The notes under the pieces are model-generated. The model was not told where the DNA came from. It was given only the letters and a program-made list of their open reading frames with translations, and ran no database searches. 26,740 nucleotides of DNA. Origin: Nevskia soli DSM 19509. Lineage in GTDB: Bacteria; Pseudomonadota; Gammaproteobacteria; Nevskiales; Nevskiaceae. This document shows, piece by piece, positions 1 through 6,663 of this stretch (the first letter of the stretch is position 1; every line of letters begins with the position of its first letter). Position numbers and translations under genes: made by a program. The DNA is taken from assembly GCF_000711955.1 (NCBI RefSeq), contig NZ_JONR01000055.1, forward strand, positions 1 through 26,740, written 5' to 3'.

Positions 1-6
1 GACGCT

Positions 7-453
<447 letters not shown>

Positions 454-499
454 TCCCCAACGTCATGCGCGGCTCCGGCGACCTCGCAAGGAGGCTGAA

Positions 500-1192
500 A
501 TGAGTGCTGCAATCGAGATGAACGGCAACAGGATGCGAGCGCCCAAGGCGCCCGCGCCGCGGGAGCGGGTCAATGTCGGCGTGGTCATGTCGGTGGTGTT
601 CCACGCCGCGCTGATCGTCTATCTGCTCTACCTGGTGCATCCGCACGTGTCCTTCATGGAGCCGAAGAAGATCATCACCACGGTGGAGTTGGCGCCGCCG
701 CCGCCCCCACCGAAGACGCCGCCCCCACCGAAGACGCCGCCCCCACCGAAGACGCCGCCGCGGGCGCAGACACCGCCTCCGCCGCAGCAGATCGTGACCC
801 AGGCCGCGGTGCCGACGCCGGATGTGCCTTCCGTGCCGCCGGTGGTGGATACGCCGCCGCCACCCCCGCCGCCTCCGGCGCGCGTGGTGGGCACCACGGT
901 ACCGGCCGCGTACTACAACGGCCTGGAGGCGCTGATCCAGAAGTCGGTGCAGTATCCGAAGAGGTCGCTGGACAACCAGGAGGAGGGCGACTGCATGGTG
1001 CGGGTGACCTTCTCGCGCGACGGCACCATCGAGGATTCGCAACTGGTGCACAAGGCCGGCTATTCGGCGCTGGACAACGAGTGCAGGAGCGTCTTCAGCC
1101 GCATCGGCAAGTTCCCGGCCATCCCGGCCAATGCCAATCCGGACGCGACGGACTTCGCCATCGAGTTGCCGATCAACTTCGCCTTGCAGTAA
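500..1192 (+). CDS. tonB: TonB family energy transducer
   Basis: Periplasm-spanning protein that carries proton-motive energy from ExbB-ExbD to outer-membrane receptors. The 230-residue product has a short basic cytoplasmic tail, one membrane helix (about residues 27-45), a proline-rich linker (about residues 60-130) and a C-terminal TonB domain (about 145-230, beginning near VQYPKRSLDNQ). An AGGAGGC-like site at 488-494 supports the ATG at 500. The linker contains three exact tandem copies of an 18-base unit encoding a PPPPKT-type hexapeptide. It lies 46 bases after exbD and is followed by a strong hairpin, so it ends the operon. TonB-box receptors such as the one at 6664-9282 are plausible partners. 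Confidence 0.9.
   Translation: MSAAIEMNGNRMRAPKAPAPRERVNVGVVMSVVFHAALIVYLLYLVHPHVSFMEPKKIITTVELAPPPPPPKTPPPPKTPPPPKTPPRAQTPPPPQQIVTQAAVPTPDVPSVPPVVDTPPPPPPPPARVVGTTVPAAYYNGLEALIQKSVQYPKRSLDNQEEGDCMVRVTFSRDGTIEDSQLVHKAGYSALDNECRSVFSRIGKFPAIPANANPDATDFAIELPINFALQ
703..756 (+). repeat. Tandem 18-bp repeat (x3) in the tonB proline-rich linker
   Basis: The unit gcccccaccgaagacgcc occurs three times head to tail with no mismatch (703-720, 721-738, 739-756). It encodes an in-frame Pro-Lys-Thr-Pro hexapeptide in the TonB linker, so a change in copy number would alter linker length in steps of six residues. Confidence 0.9.
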
Positions 1193-1199
1193 GCGTGCG

Positions 1200-1232
1200 G
1201 GCCAGGGCGGCGTGATTCACGCCGCCCTGGCC
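1200..1232. terminator. Bidirectional hairpin between tonB and the RND exporter gene
   Basis: A perfect 15-bp inverted repeat (1200-1214 against 1218-1232) with a three-base loop lies between the convergent ends of tonB (1192) and the exporter gene (1246). Neither side has a clear T-run. Position and stem strength suggest a shared terminator. Confidence 0.65.
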
Positions 1233-1245
1233 ATGCGATCGGCGT

Positions 1246-4107
1246 TCAGCGCCGCTTGCGCAGGCGCACCAGGAAGCGGTAATAGGCCGGGCAGAGCAGC
1301 ACCGCGCCGAGCATGTTGGCGATGAACATGAATACCAGCAGCTTGCCCATGTCGCGCTGGAACTGGAGTTCGGAGAACAGCCAGGCGGCGACGCCGCCGG
1401 CCAGGCACAGGCCGGTGAAGATCACCGCCTTGCCGGTCTGGTGCAGGGTCTGGAAATAGCCCTCGCGCAGGTTCATGCCGTGGTTGCGCACCTTGTCCTG
1501 CAAGACGTCGTAGATGTAGATGCCGTAATCCACGCCGACGCCTACCGCCAGCGACACCACCGGCAGGGTGGCGACCTTGAGGCCGATGCCGAACAGGGCC
1601 ATCAGTGCATTGGCGAAGATCGACACCATGAACAGCGGGATGCAGATGGCGAGCAGGCCGGCCGGCGAGCGGTAGGACACCAGCACCAGCAGCACGATCA
1701 CCGCGTACACCGCCAGTACCGTGACCAGCTCCTTGGCTTCCACCACCTCGTTGGCCGCGGCCATCACGCCGATGTTGCCGGAGCCGATGGCGAAGTTGGC
1801 GGGGCAGCTCAGCTCCGCCTGCGCCTGGTATTGCGCGGCGGCATCGTCGGCGGCTTTCTGCAGGGATTGGGCGTGTGCATCGGCGGCGATCTTCTCGTCG
1901 CCGGCGCCGTGATCGCGCAGCGTGTCGGTATAGCGCTGCAATTCGTCGCGGCGGATGCCGACATTGCGGCGCAGCGCGGTGCGGGCCTCGCAGGCGGCCG
2001 GCTTCACCTCCGGGTGCGCGCTGTAGAACTCCGCCGCGTTCTGCGCGTTGAAGCGCTTGGCGGCGTCGATGACGCGGTCGATGGTGGCGGCGCGATGGTC
2101 GGCGGTGAAGACGAACACCGGCATGGCGGCGCAGTGGAAGTCGAGCAGGCCGGAGGTGGTCTGGATGTCCTGGTTGATCAGGGACAGCACGTTGCCGTTG
2201 CGAGGCAGCACGCCGAACTTGGGATCGAGGTCCATCAGGCCCAGGTAGGCCTGGCGCACCACGGTGGCGATGGATTTCACCGACTGCACGCCCTCGATGT
2301 TCTGCATGCGCCAGGCGAAGGTGTCGATCTGGTTGAGGGTGTCGTACTGGGCGCAGGTCTCCGGAGCGGTCTCGGTGATCAGCTTGAGGATGTCGGTGCC
2401 GATGGTGAAGTTGCCGGTGACGGCGAGGAAGTCGCGGTTGTAGCGCGAGTCCGGCCGCAGCTCCGGCACGCCGGTGGTGGCGTCACCGATGATGCGTTTG
2501 GACTGGATCGCCCAGGAGCCGCCCAGCACCAGCAATGACAGCAGCACCAGCGCCGCCGCCACCGGCTTCTCCGTGACGAAGGACAGGGCGTGCCACAGGC
2601 GGTCGCCGGCGTTGATCTTGGCCAGCCGCTTGCGGCGGAAGGCGTCGACATTGGCCACGCTGAGCTTCGACAGCCAGATCGGCATCATCACCTTGTTGGT
2701 GACGATCACCGCGAACATGCCCAGGCAGGCGTTCACCGACATGTCGCGCACGCTGCCGATCGGCACCAGGTAGATGGTGAAGAAGCCGGCGACGTTGGTC
2801 AGCAGGGCGATGCTGCCGGGAATGAACAGGCGGCGGAAGGTGCTGCGGGAAGCCTCGAAACCAAGAGTACGAAGCGGCGGCGTAGCCGCCGGCTCCTGTC
2901 CCTCTACCGCAAGGCGGGAGCGGGTGGAGGGGTGAGGGCGGCCCCACCGCACCACCTCGTCGGCCCAGGTATTGACGTACTGCACGCCGTGCGAGGTGGA
3001 CACCGCCAGCACCAGGAAGGGCACCATGATGGCGAAGGGATCGACGCCGTAGCCGAAGGTGTGCAGCAGCCCGAACTCCCACACCACCGCGACCACCGAG
3101 CAGCACAGCGGCAGCAGCGCCAGGCGGAAGCTGCCGAGGTACCACCACAGCGCCAGCATCGTCGCCAGCACGGTGAGGCCGAAGAACAGCATCACCTGGA
3201 GCGCGGCGTCGGTGACGTCGCCGGTGACCTTGGTGAAGCCGACGATGTGGACGGCGATGTCCGGGTTGTACTGCGGGTTGTCCTGCGCCTCCACGGCAAG
3301 GTCACGGCCGGGCAGGTCGTGGCGCTCGACGCTGCCGTCCGGCTGCTTGCGGTCGGCCTCGACGCTGCGGAACCACAGCGTCCAGCCCGGCTGCTCGAAG
3401 GTTTCCGCCACCGCCTCGCCGGCGGCGAACGGCGGCACCGCGCGCTTGAGCCTGTAGACGTATTTCTTCGGACTGGTGAAGCGGCCGCGCACCGCGTCTT
3501 CCAGGCGGTGCGAGAGCTGCACCGGGTCGGTCTTGCGGCCGCTGACGGGATCGTGTTCCAGCACTTCCGCCGAGATCATGGCGCCGCGCTGATCCTTGGC
3601 GACGAGGCTGCCCACCACCTGCGCCTTGGCCACGTTGCGGCGGATCGTGTCGAACATCTCCGGCGTGGGCGCGTATTCGGCCGGGATCACGTCGCCGGCG
3701 ATGAAGCCGCCGTCCACCACCTCGAGGTAGCGCACGTTGCGGGTGAAGATGGAGGAGACATGGGCGCGGTCGATGCCGGCCATGAAGAAGACTTCCTCGG
3801 TGGCCGCCTTCAGCTCCGCCAGGAACCTGTCGTTGTAGATGTCCGGCGCCGTGCCCGGCTTCTGCAGCAGGGCCACCAGCACCGTGTTGGCCCCGCCGAA
3901 GTCCGCCTGGTACTGCTTGAACACCTGGATGTAGGGGTGCCCCAGCGGCAGCGAGTTCTCGTACTCCGCCCCCGGCCGGATCTGCACCGCCTGCCACAGG
4001 AAGAACAGCGTGCCCAGCAGCAGGGCCGAGACGCAGACGCGGCGCGCACGCGCGCCGTAGATGAGCGGCTCCACCGCGCTCAGGATGTGCTGGGCTGTGA
4101 GCCGCAT
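1246..4107 (-). CDS. RND superfamily (MMPL-type) exporter
   Basis: Inner-membrane proton-driven exporter of the MMPL/SSD branch of RND proteins, 953 residues. It has an N-terminal membrane helix, a large periplasmic domain (about 50-300), a six-helix bundle with the conserved stretch DPFAIMVPFLVLAVSTSHGV, a second periplasmic domain (about 530-750), and a second bundle with VGVGVDYGIYIYDV. The product ends in a basic LRKRR tail. GAGGAG sits just upstream of the ATG. MMPL proteins of this type often occur with DUF1329 and DUF1302 proteins, both encoded at the far end of this window, so a hydrophobic substrate is plausible but unproven. Around residues 388-417 it contains a low-complexity stretch that looks like a repeat inserted in frame (2856-2944). 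No partner gene is adjacent on the same strand. Confidence 0.9.
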   Translation of the reverse strand: MRLTAQHILSAVEPLIYGARARRVCVSALLLGTLFFLWQAVQIRPGAEYENSLPLGHPYIQVFKQYQADFGGANTVLVALLQKPGTAPDIYNDRFLAELKAATEEVFFMAGIDRAHVSSIFTRNVRYLEVVDGGFIAGDVIPAEYAPTPEMFDTIRRNVAKAQVVGSLVAKDQRGAMISAEVLEHDPVSGRKTDPVQLSHRLEDAVRGRFTSPKKYVYRLKRAVPPFAAGEAVAETFEQPGWTLWFRSVEADRKQPDGSVERHDLPGRDLAVEAQDNPQYNPDIAVHIVGFTKVTGDVTDAALQVMLFFGLTVLATMLALWWYLGSFRLALLPLCCSVVAVVWEFGLLHTFGYGVDPFAIMVPFLVLAVSTSHGVQYVNTWADEVVRWGRPHPSTRSRLAVEGQEPAATPPLRTLGFEASRSTFRRLFIPGSIALLTNVAGFFTIYLVPIGSVRDMSVNACLGMFAVIVTNKVMMPIWLSKLSVANVDAFRRKRLAKINAGDRLWHALSFVTEKPVAAALVLLSLLVLGGSWAIQSKRIIGDATTGVPELRPDSRYNRDFLAVTGNFTIGTDILKLITETAPETCAQYDTLNQIDTFAWRMQNIEGVQSVKSIATVVRQAYLGLMDLDPKFGVLPRNGNVLSLINQDIQTTSGLLDFHCAAMPVFVFTADHRAATIDRVIDAAKRFNAQNAAEFYSAHPEVKPAACEARTALRRNVGIRRDELQRYTDTLRDHGAGDEKIAADAHAQSLQKAADDAAAQYQAQAELSCPANFAIGSGNIGVMAAANEVVEAKELVTVLAVYAVIVLLVLVSYRSPAGLLAICIPLFMVSIFANALMALFGIGLKVATLPVVSLAVGVGVDYGIYIYDVLQDKVRNHGMNLREGYFQTLHQTGKAVIFTGLCLAGGVAAWLFSELQFQRDMGKLLVFMFIANMLGAVLLCPAYYRFLVRLRKRR
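2856..2944. repeat. Probable interspersed-repeat insertion inside the RND exporter gene
   Basis: On the minus strand this stretch reads CCCTCACCC..., a CTCCCGC/GTAGAGGGA region, then a compact palindrome GGCGGCTACGCCGCC and a TACTCTTGGTTTCGAGG tail. That composition resembles intergenic REP-like elements rather than a permease gene. It encodes roughly 28-30 Pro/Arg/Ala-rich residues between WADEVVRW and the conserved STFRRLFIPGSIALLTN segment. The reading frame stays open across it. Confidence 0.55.
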
Positions 4108-4547
4108 GGCGCTCCTCGTGCCTGTTTTATGAATCCGGACTGATTCGGGATACGGTTGAGCTTACAGGTCCATGACTTTATTGGGGTTTGTCAGGGAGGC
4201 CCGGGCGGACGCTGGCCGCCGGATGCATTGTGGCAAGGGGCAGGGGCGGGCGGCTTCGTCCGAATGGAGGCTGGGCGGGGTTCAGCTTGCTGCGCCGATG
4301 AGTGCCATGGGGGCGGGGGAGCGGCGCGCATGGCACGGATGCGTAGATGCCATAACGAACGGCGGTGCGCCGATGATTTCCAGCATTGGTAGGCCAAGGA
4401 ACCTGTTCTGGCGAAAGCAGACCTTGCCGGCGCATGGGCCGCAAAAGCGCAGCCGACCAGAGGTAGATAAATCAGGGACGGGGCACTTTGACCGCCAGCG
4501 CATTGCGGCCTACGCTCATATCTCCAATGGCAGCAAGCATTTCTGCA
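4108..4547. other. Intergenic region upstream of the RND exporter and pilin genes
   Basis: About 440 bases with no convincing gene. Open frames here have no recognisable domain, and none has a good ribosome-binding site. Just upstream of the exporter start there is a small symmetric element, GAATC-N6-GATTC (4131-4146), which could be an operator for the minus-strand gene. I see no strong terminator or tRNA. Confidence 0.5.
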
Positions 4548-4565
4548 ATGATGAGGGGGGCGGTC

Positions 4566-4727
4566 GTGTTACACAAATTTTCCGGTTGTGCTCTTAAACA
4601 GCGTGGCGTTACGGCCACTGAATATGCCCTGATCATCGTCTTCGTCGCGCTGGTGATGATCGTCGGAGCCCAGTTGCTGGGCGCCAACCTGAGCAGCTTG
4701 TTCAGCTCGTTCGGCGCGGAAGTGTAG
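4566..4727 (+). CDS. Flp family type IVb pilin
   Basis: Small prepilin of the Flp/tad class. The product is about 53 residues when started at the GTG at 4566, which has a GAGGGGGG run five bases upstream; ATGs at 4548 and 4551 are alternatives. The family signature is clear: a short basic leader ending ...KQRG, cleavage before VTATEYALI with Glu at +5 and Tyr at +6, then one long hydrophobic helix (IVFVALVMIVGAQLLG) and a short polar tail. Flp subunits are normally cut by a TadV/CpaA peptidase and assembled by tad/cpa genes, none of which is in the window. It is therefore an orphan here, and its assembly partners must lie elsewhere if it is functional. Confidence 0.85.
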   Translation: MLHKFSGCALKQRGVTATEYALIIVFVALVMIVGAQLLGANLSSLFSSFGAEV

Positions 4728-4808
4728 CGGGCGGAGTCTGGCGCCGGGTTCTGCCCTGGAGTTGGGCGGCGGGCGTAGGGTGGGCACCAGAAGTAGGCGC
4801 CTCCAAGT

Positions 4809-4866
4809 GAAGCGTAGCGCATCCCGCCTTCCGCGGAAGGCGGGATGGCTCCCGCCCTACCGCGCT
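4809..4866. repeat. 58-bp palindromic repeat, copy 1
   Basis: This copy matches 5457-5514 in the same orientation with only a few mismatches. Its centre (4821-4846) is a perfect 26-bp palindrome made of ATCCCGCCTTCCG and its complement. The preceding GTAGGGTGGGCACC stretch is typical of short interspersed repeats in proteobacterial intergenic DNA. Together the two copies bracket the gene at 4890-5405. Confidence 0.85.
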
Positions 4867-4889
4867 CAGGTCGTCCGTTGTCCGTGGTG

Positions 4890-5405
4890 TTAGGGGACAA
4901 TGATGAGGGGTTTCGTTGCTTCATCTGTTTTCCAGTAGCGAGCCAGCGCCTTTTTTGCTTCCGTAGCATCATCTGACTGGCTCCGCGCAACTAATTCCAG
5001 GAACTGCACTACGACATCTCGCTGCGCTGTTGAAAATTGCTTGAGCCTGGACAGGTTGTAGGCCGAGCGGTTGGTTAAACCAAACACTACTGCACCGACT
5101 AACTCCCATGATTTGTGTGGCCAGGCAACGTCGATGTACTTGCAAGCGAAACTCATAAACGCCGGTATGTAATATACGAAGCCAGACTCCGAGAGGTGTG
5201 CCAGTCCCAAGCTACAGGCAATGAGTTCGTCATCTGAATACGAGCGCCAAGTGCGGCCTCGATCCAGATCTGCGGCACGATCCCACTCGTCCTCGGAGAT
5301 TTTTCTTGACATGGTCTGGTCAGCGAGGACTGCCTGGCGTAGCGTCATGTCTGGAAAGGGCTTCAATGGAAAGGCACCATCAAGCAACGAGTCGAAAGCA
5401 GACAT
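4890..5405 (-). CDS. Hypothetical protein, possibly DUF6714-like
   Basis: A 171-residue soluble protein with no signal peptide or membrane segment. The middle part (about residues 50-95) has WRSYSDDELIACSLGLAHL followed by ESGFVYYIPAFM. That pattern, a Trp followed by a 'YYxPAF' motif, recalls the DUF6714 family, but I am not certain. The C-terminal third is helical and charged. Base composition is visibly more AT-rich than in neighbouring genes, and codon use differs, which suggests transfer. The gene is bracketed by two direct copies of a 58-bp palindromic repeat (4809-4866 and 5457-5514) and has no operon partner. Function unknown. Confidence 0.7.
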   Translation of the reverse strand: MSAFDSLLDGAFPLKPFPDMTLRQAVLADQTMSRKISEDEWDRAADLDRGRTWRSYSDDELIACSLGLAHLSESGFVYYIPAFMSFACKYIDVAWPHKSWELVGAVVFGLTNRSAYNLSRLKQFSTAQRDVVVQFLELVARSQSDDATEAKKALARYWKTDEATKPLIIVP

Positions 5406-5456
5406 TCTTTTCCCCTAACGCAATTTGGATGGATAAAGAAGCCCGGTAGGGCGGGA

Positions 5457-5514
5457 GAAGCGTAGCGTATCCCGCCTTCCGCGGAAGGCGGGATAGCTCC
5501 CCCCATACCGCGCT
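5457..5514. repeat. 58-bp palindromic repeat, copy 2
   Basis: Same orientation as the copy at 4809-4866, with the identical 26-bp palindromic core at 5469-5494. Just outside it, a 10-base inverted pair (ATTTGGATGG at about 5421-5430 against CCATCCAAAT at 5541-5550) flanks this copy, as if the repeat sat inside a larger symmetric element. Confidence 0.85.
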
Positions 5515-5573
5515 TATAAAAGAGCAAACTACGGCTGGCGCCATCCAAATAGCGGCCTTATGGGCAAAAAAAC

Positions 5574-5831
5574 ATGCTCGCGGCCGGCCCGATGCCGGTG
5601 CGGCAGGTGCAGACGGAGGCGAAGCACATCGGCGTTCCCTGGCGCACGGTACAGCGCGCATTGAAGAAGTCGGGCGCGGAGTCGGTGCGCGAGGGCTTTG
5701 CCCCCAACGCGCGCTACGTCTGGCGTCTCAAGCGGCGGTTGGGAGCGGCCGGTGCGCCATCGGTGCCCGTCCCGGGTGATGGCGCGCATGAGGCGCATGG
5801 AGACGGGGCGGAGTCGTCATTCCCGGATTGA
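5574..5831 (+). pseudogene. Fragment resembling the C-terminus of a primase/AAA ATPase
   Basis: The frame opens at a stop at 5550-5552. It encodes MLAAGPMPVRQVQTEAKHIG, then a winged-helix-like WRTVQRALKKSGAESVREGF and YVWRL. This matches my memory of the C-terminal DNA-binding tail of phage or mobile-element AAA ATPase/primase proteins, which run 'LL.GP....V...A...GI.W.TV.RAKK.LGV...K.GF....W.WRL'. The ATPase and primase domains are absent. The 30 residues after YVWRL are Gly/Ala-rich and look non-conserved. There is no convincing ribosome-binding site. I read it as a remnant of a mobile element, consistent with the repeats around it. A small free-standing winged-helix protein is the alternative. 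Confidence 0.5.
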
Positions 5832-5849
5832 GTGGGGATGGGCTGCAAG

Positions 5850-5879
5850 CAGCGAAGAGTCCGAAGGATTCTTCGCTGT
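5850..5879. repeat. Short inverted repeat after the primase-like fragment
   Basis: CAGCGAAGAGT and ATTCTTCGCTG form an imperfect hairpin with an eight-base loop. The adjacent TCATTCCCGGATTGAGTGG context is typical of dispersed intergenic repeats. It could also act as a terminator. Confidence 0.5.
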
Positions 5880-5891
5880 GACGCAAATAAC

Positions 5892-5932
5892 AGAAGGGGC
5901 GGACGGGCGTGCGGTCCCGTTCCGCCCCCTCT
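5892..5932 (-). terminator. Hairpin downstream of the RcnB-like gene
   Basis: A long GC-rich imperfect stem (5892-5907 against 5916-5932) lies eight bases after the stop of the minus-strand gene ending at 5940. On the minus strand it is followed by GTTATTTG, a weak T-rich tail. Confidence 0.6.
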
Positions 5933-5939
5933 GCTTGAA

Positions 5940-6425
5940 TCAACCGAAGACGCCGTATTCCACCTGGAGGATCTGGCCGGTGCCGGTGTCGACCAGCAGG
6001 GCGTCGGTATCGTCGCGTACCCACTCGTAGCCGGCGGGCGGCACTTCGAGGGAGAAGAGCCAGTAGTCGGCGAGGATGTATTGCGAGGTCCAGTAGGCGC
6101 GCGGCAGGGTCTGACCATAGGCCCAGCGGCGTGCGCTCCAGCCGGCGGGGCGGTGGTAGGCGCCGATCCTGTAGGTGCGCGCGGCCTGGAAGTTGTGCTG
6201 GTAGGCGGCGCGGTCGACGGTGGCGGGACGGGCGTCCCAGCCTTTGGGCTCGGTGTTGCGCTGGTAGCCGCTGGGCCCGGGGTGTGGTTCGCCGTGCGGG
6301 GGTTCGCTGTGCGCGGGTACGGAATGGCCGGGGCCGCCGCGGTGGTCGGGCTCGGCCGCGGCAGTGCCGCCGATGAGGAGGAGGGCGGCGGCCAGGCAGA
6401 GGCCGGTCTTCAGACGATGCGCCAT
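5940..6425 (-). CDS. RcnB-like periplasmic protein
   Basis: A secreted protein of 161 residues. A signal peptide (about 1-24, ending GGTAAA) is followed by a His/Pro/Gly-rich low-complexity segment (about 25-55). The C-terminal domain has WSARRWAYGQTLPRAYW, then the RcnB-type ending VPPAGYEWVRDDTDALLVD and TGQILQVEYG. RcnB in E. coli is a periplasmic factor in nickel/cobalt homeostasis; many homologues have no known role. The histidine-rich linker would suit metal contact, but that is inference. The start is fixed by AAGGAAG upstream of ATG 6425. An upstream in-frame ATG at 6503 would add 26 residues ahead of the signal peptide and is unlikely. It has its own hairpin terminator and no operon partner. 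Confidence 0.82.
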   Translation of the reverse strand: MAHRLKTGLCLAAALLLIGGTAAAEPDHRGGPGHSVPAHSEPPHGEPHPGPSGYQRNTEPKGWDARPATVDRAAYQHNFQAARTYRIGAYHRPAGWSARRWAYGQTLPRAYWTSQYILADYWLFSLEVPPAGYEWVRDDTDALLVDTGTGQILQVEYGVFG

Positions 6426-6608
6426 GGGGTTCTTCCTTGTTGAATGGTTTTTCCGGATGCTCGGCCCCGGAGCCAGCCCGGCTGCCCTGCCATCCCGCTG
6501 CATCGGGCCGCTCGGAAAGCCGTGCGCATAGCATGCGATAAACCTTGCAACAGGAATGCGGCGACGATGTAAAGAAAGGTAAGGCGGCCGCTGCGGCGGC
6601 CTGTGAAC

Positions 6609-6638
6609 AAAAAGGGCAGGAGCTGTGCGCTCCCGCCC
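6609..6638 (-). terminator. Intrinsic terminator of the TonB-dependent receptor gene
   Basis: On the minus strand a 10-bp stem with one mismatch and a five-base loop (6614-6638) is followed directly by TTTTTG. It sits 26 bases beyond the receptor stop codon. It is the most canonical rho-independent terminator in the window. Confidence 0.8.
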
Positions 6639-6663
6639 CGTACCTAACTACAACTCTGCCCGA

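Noticed and set aside
1441..4143. Two long plus-strand frames (365 and 517 residues)
   Set aside because: Both are antisense to the RND exporter and rich in His, Gln, Asp and Val, which is typical of mirrored GC-rich coding DNA. There is no ribosome-binding site or domain.
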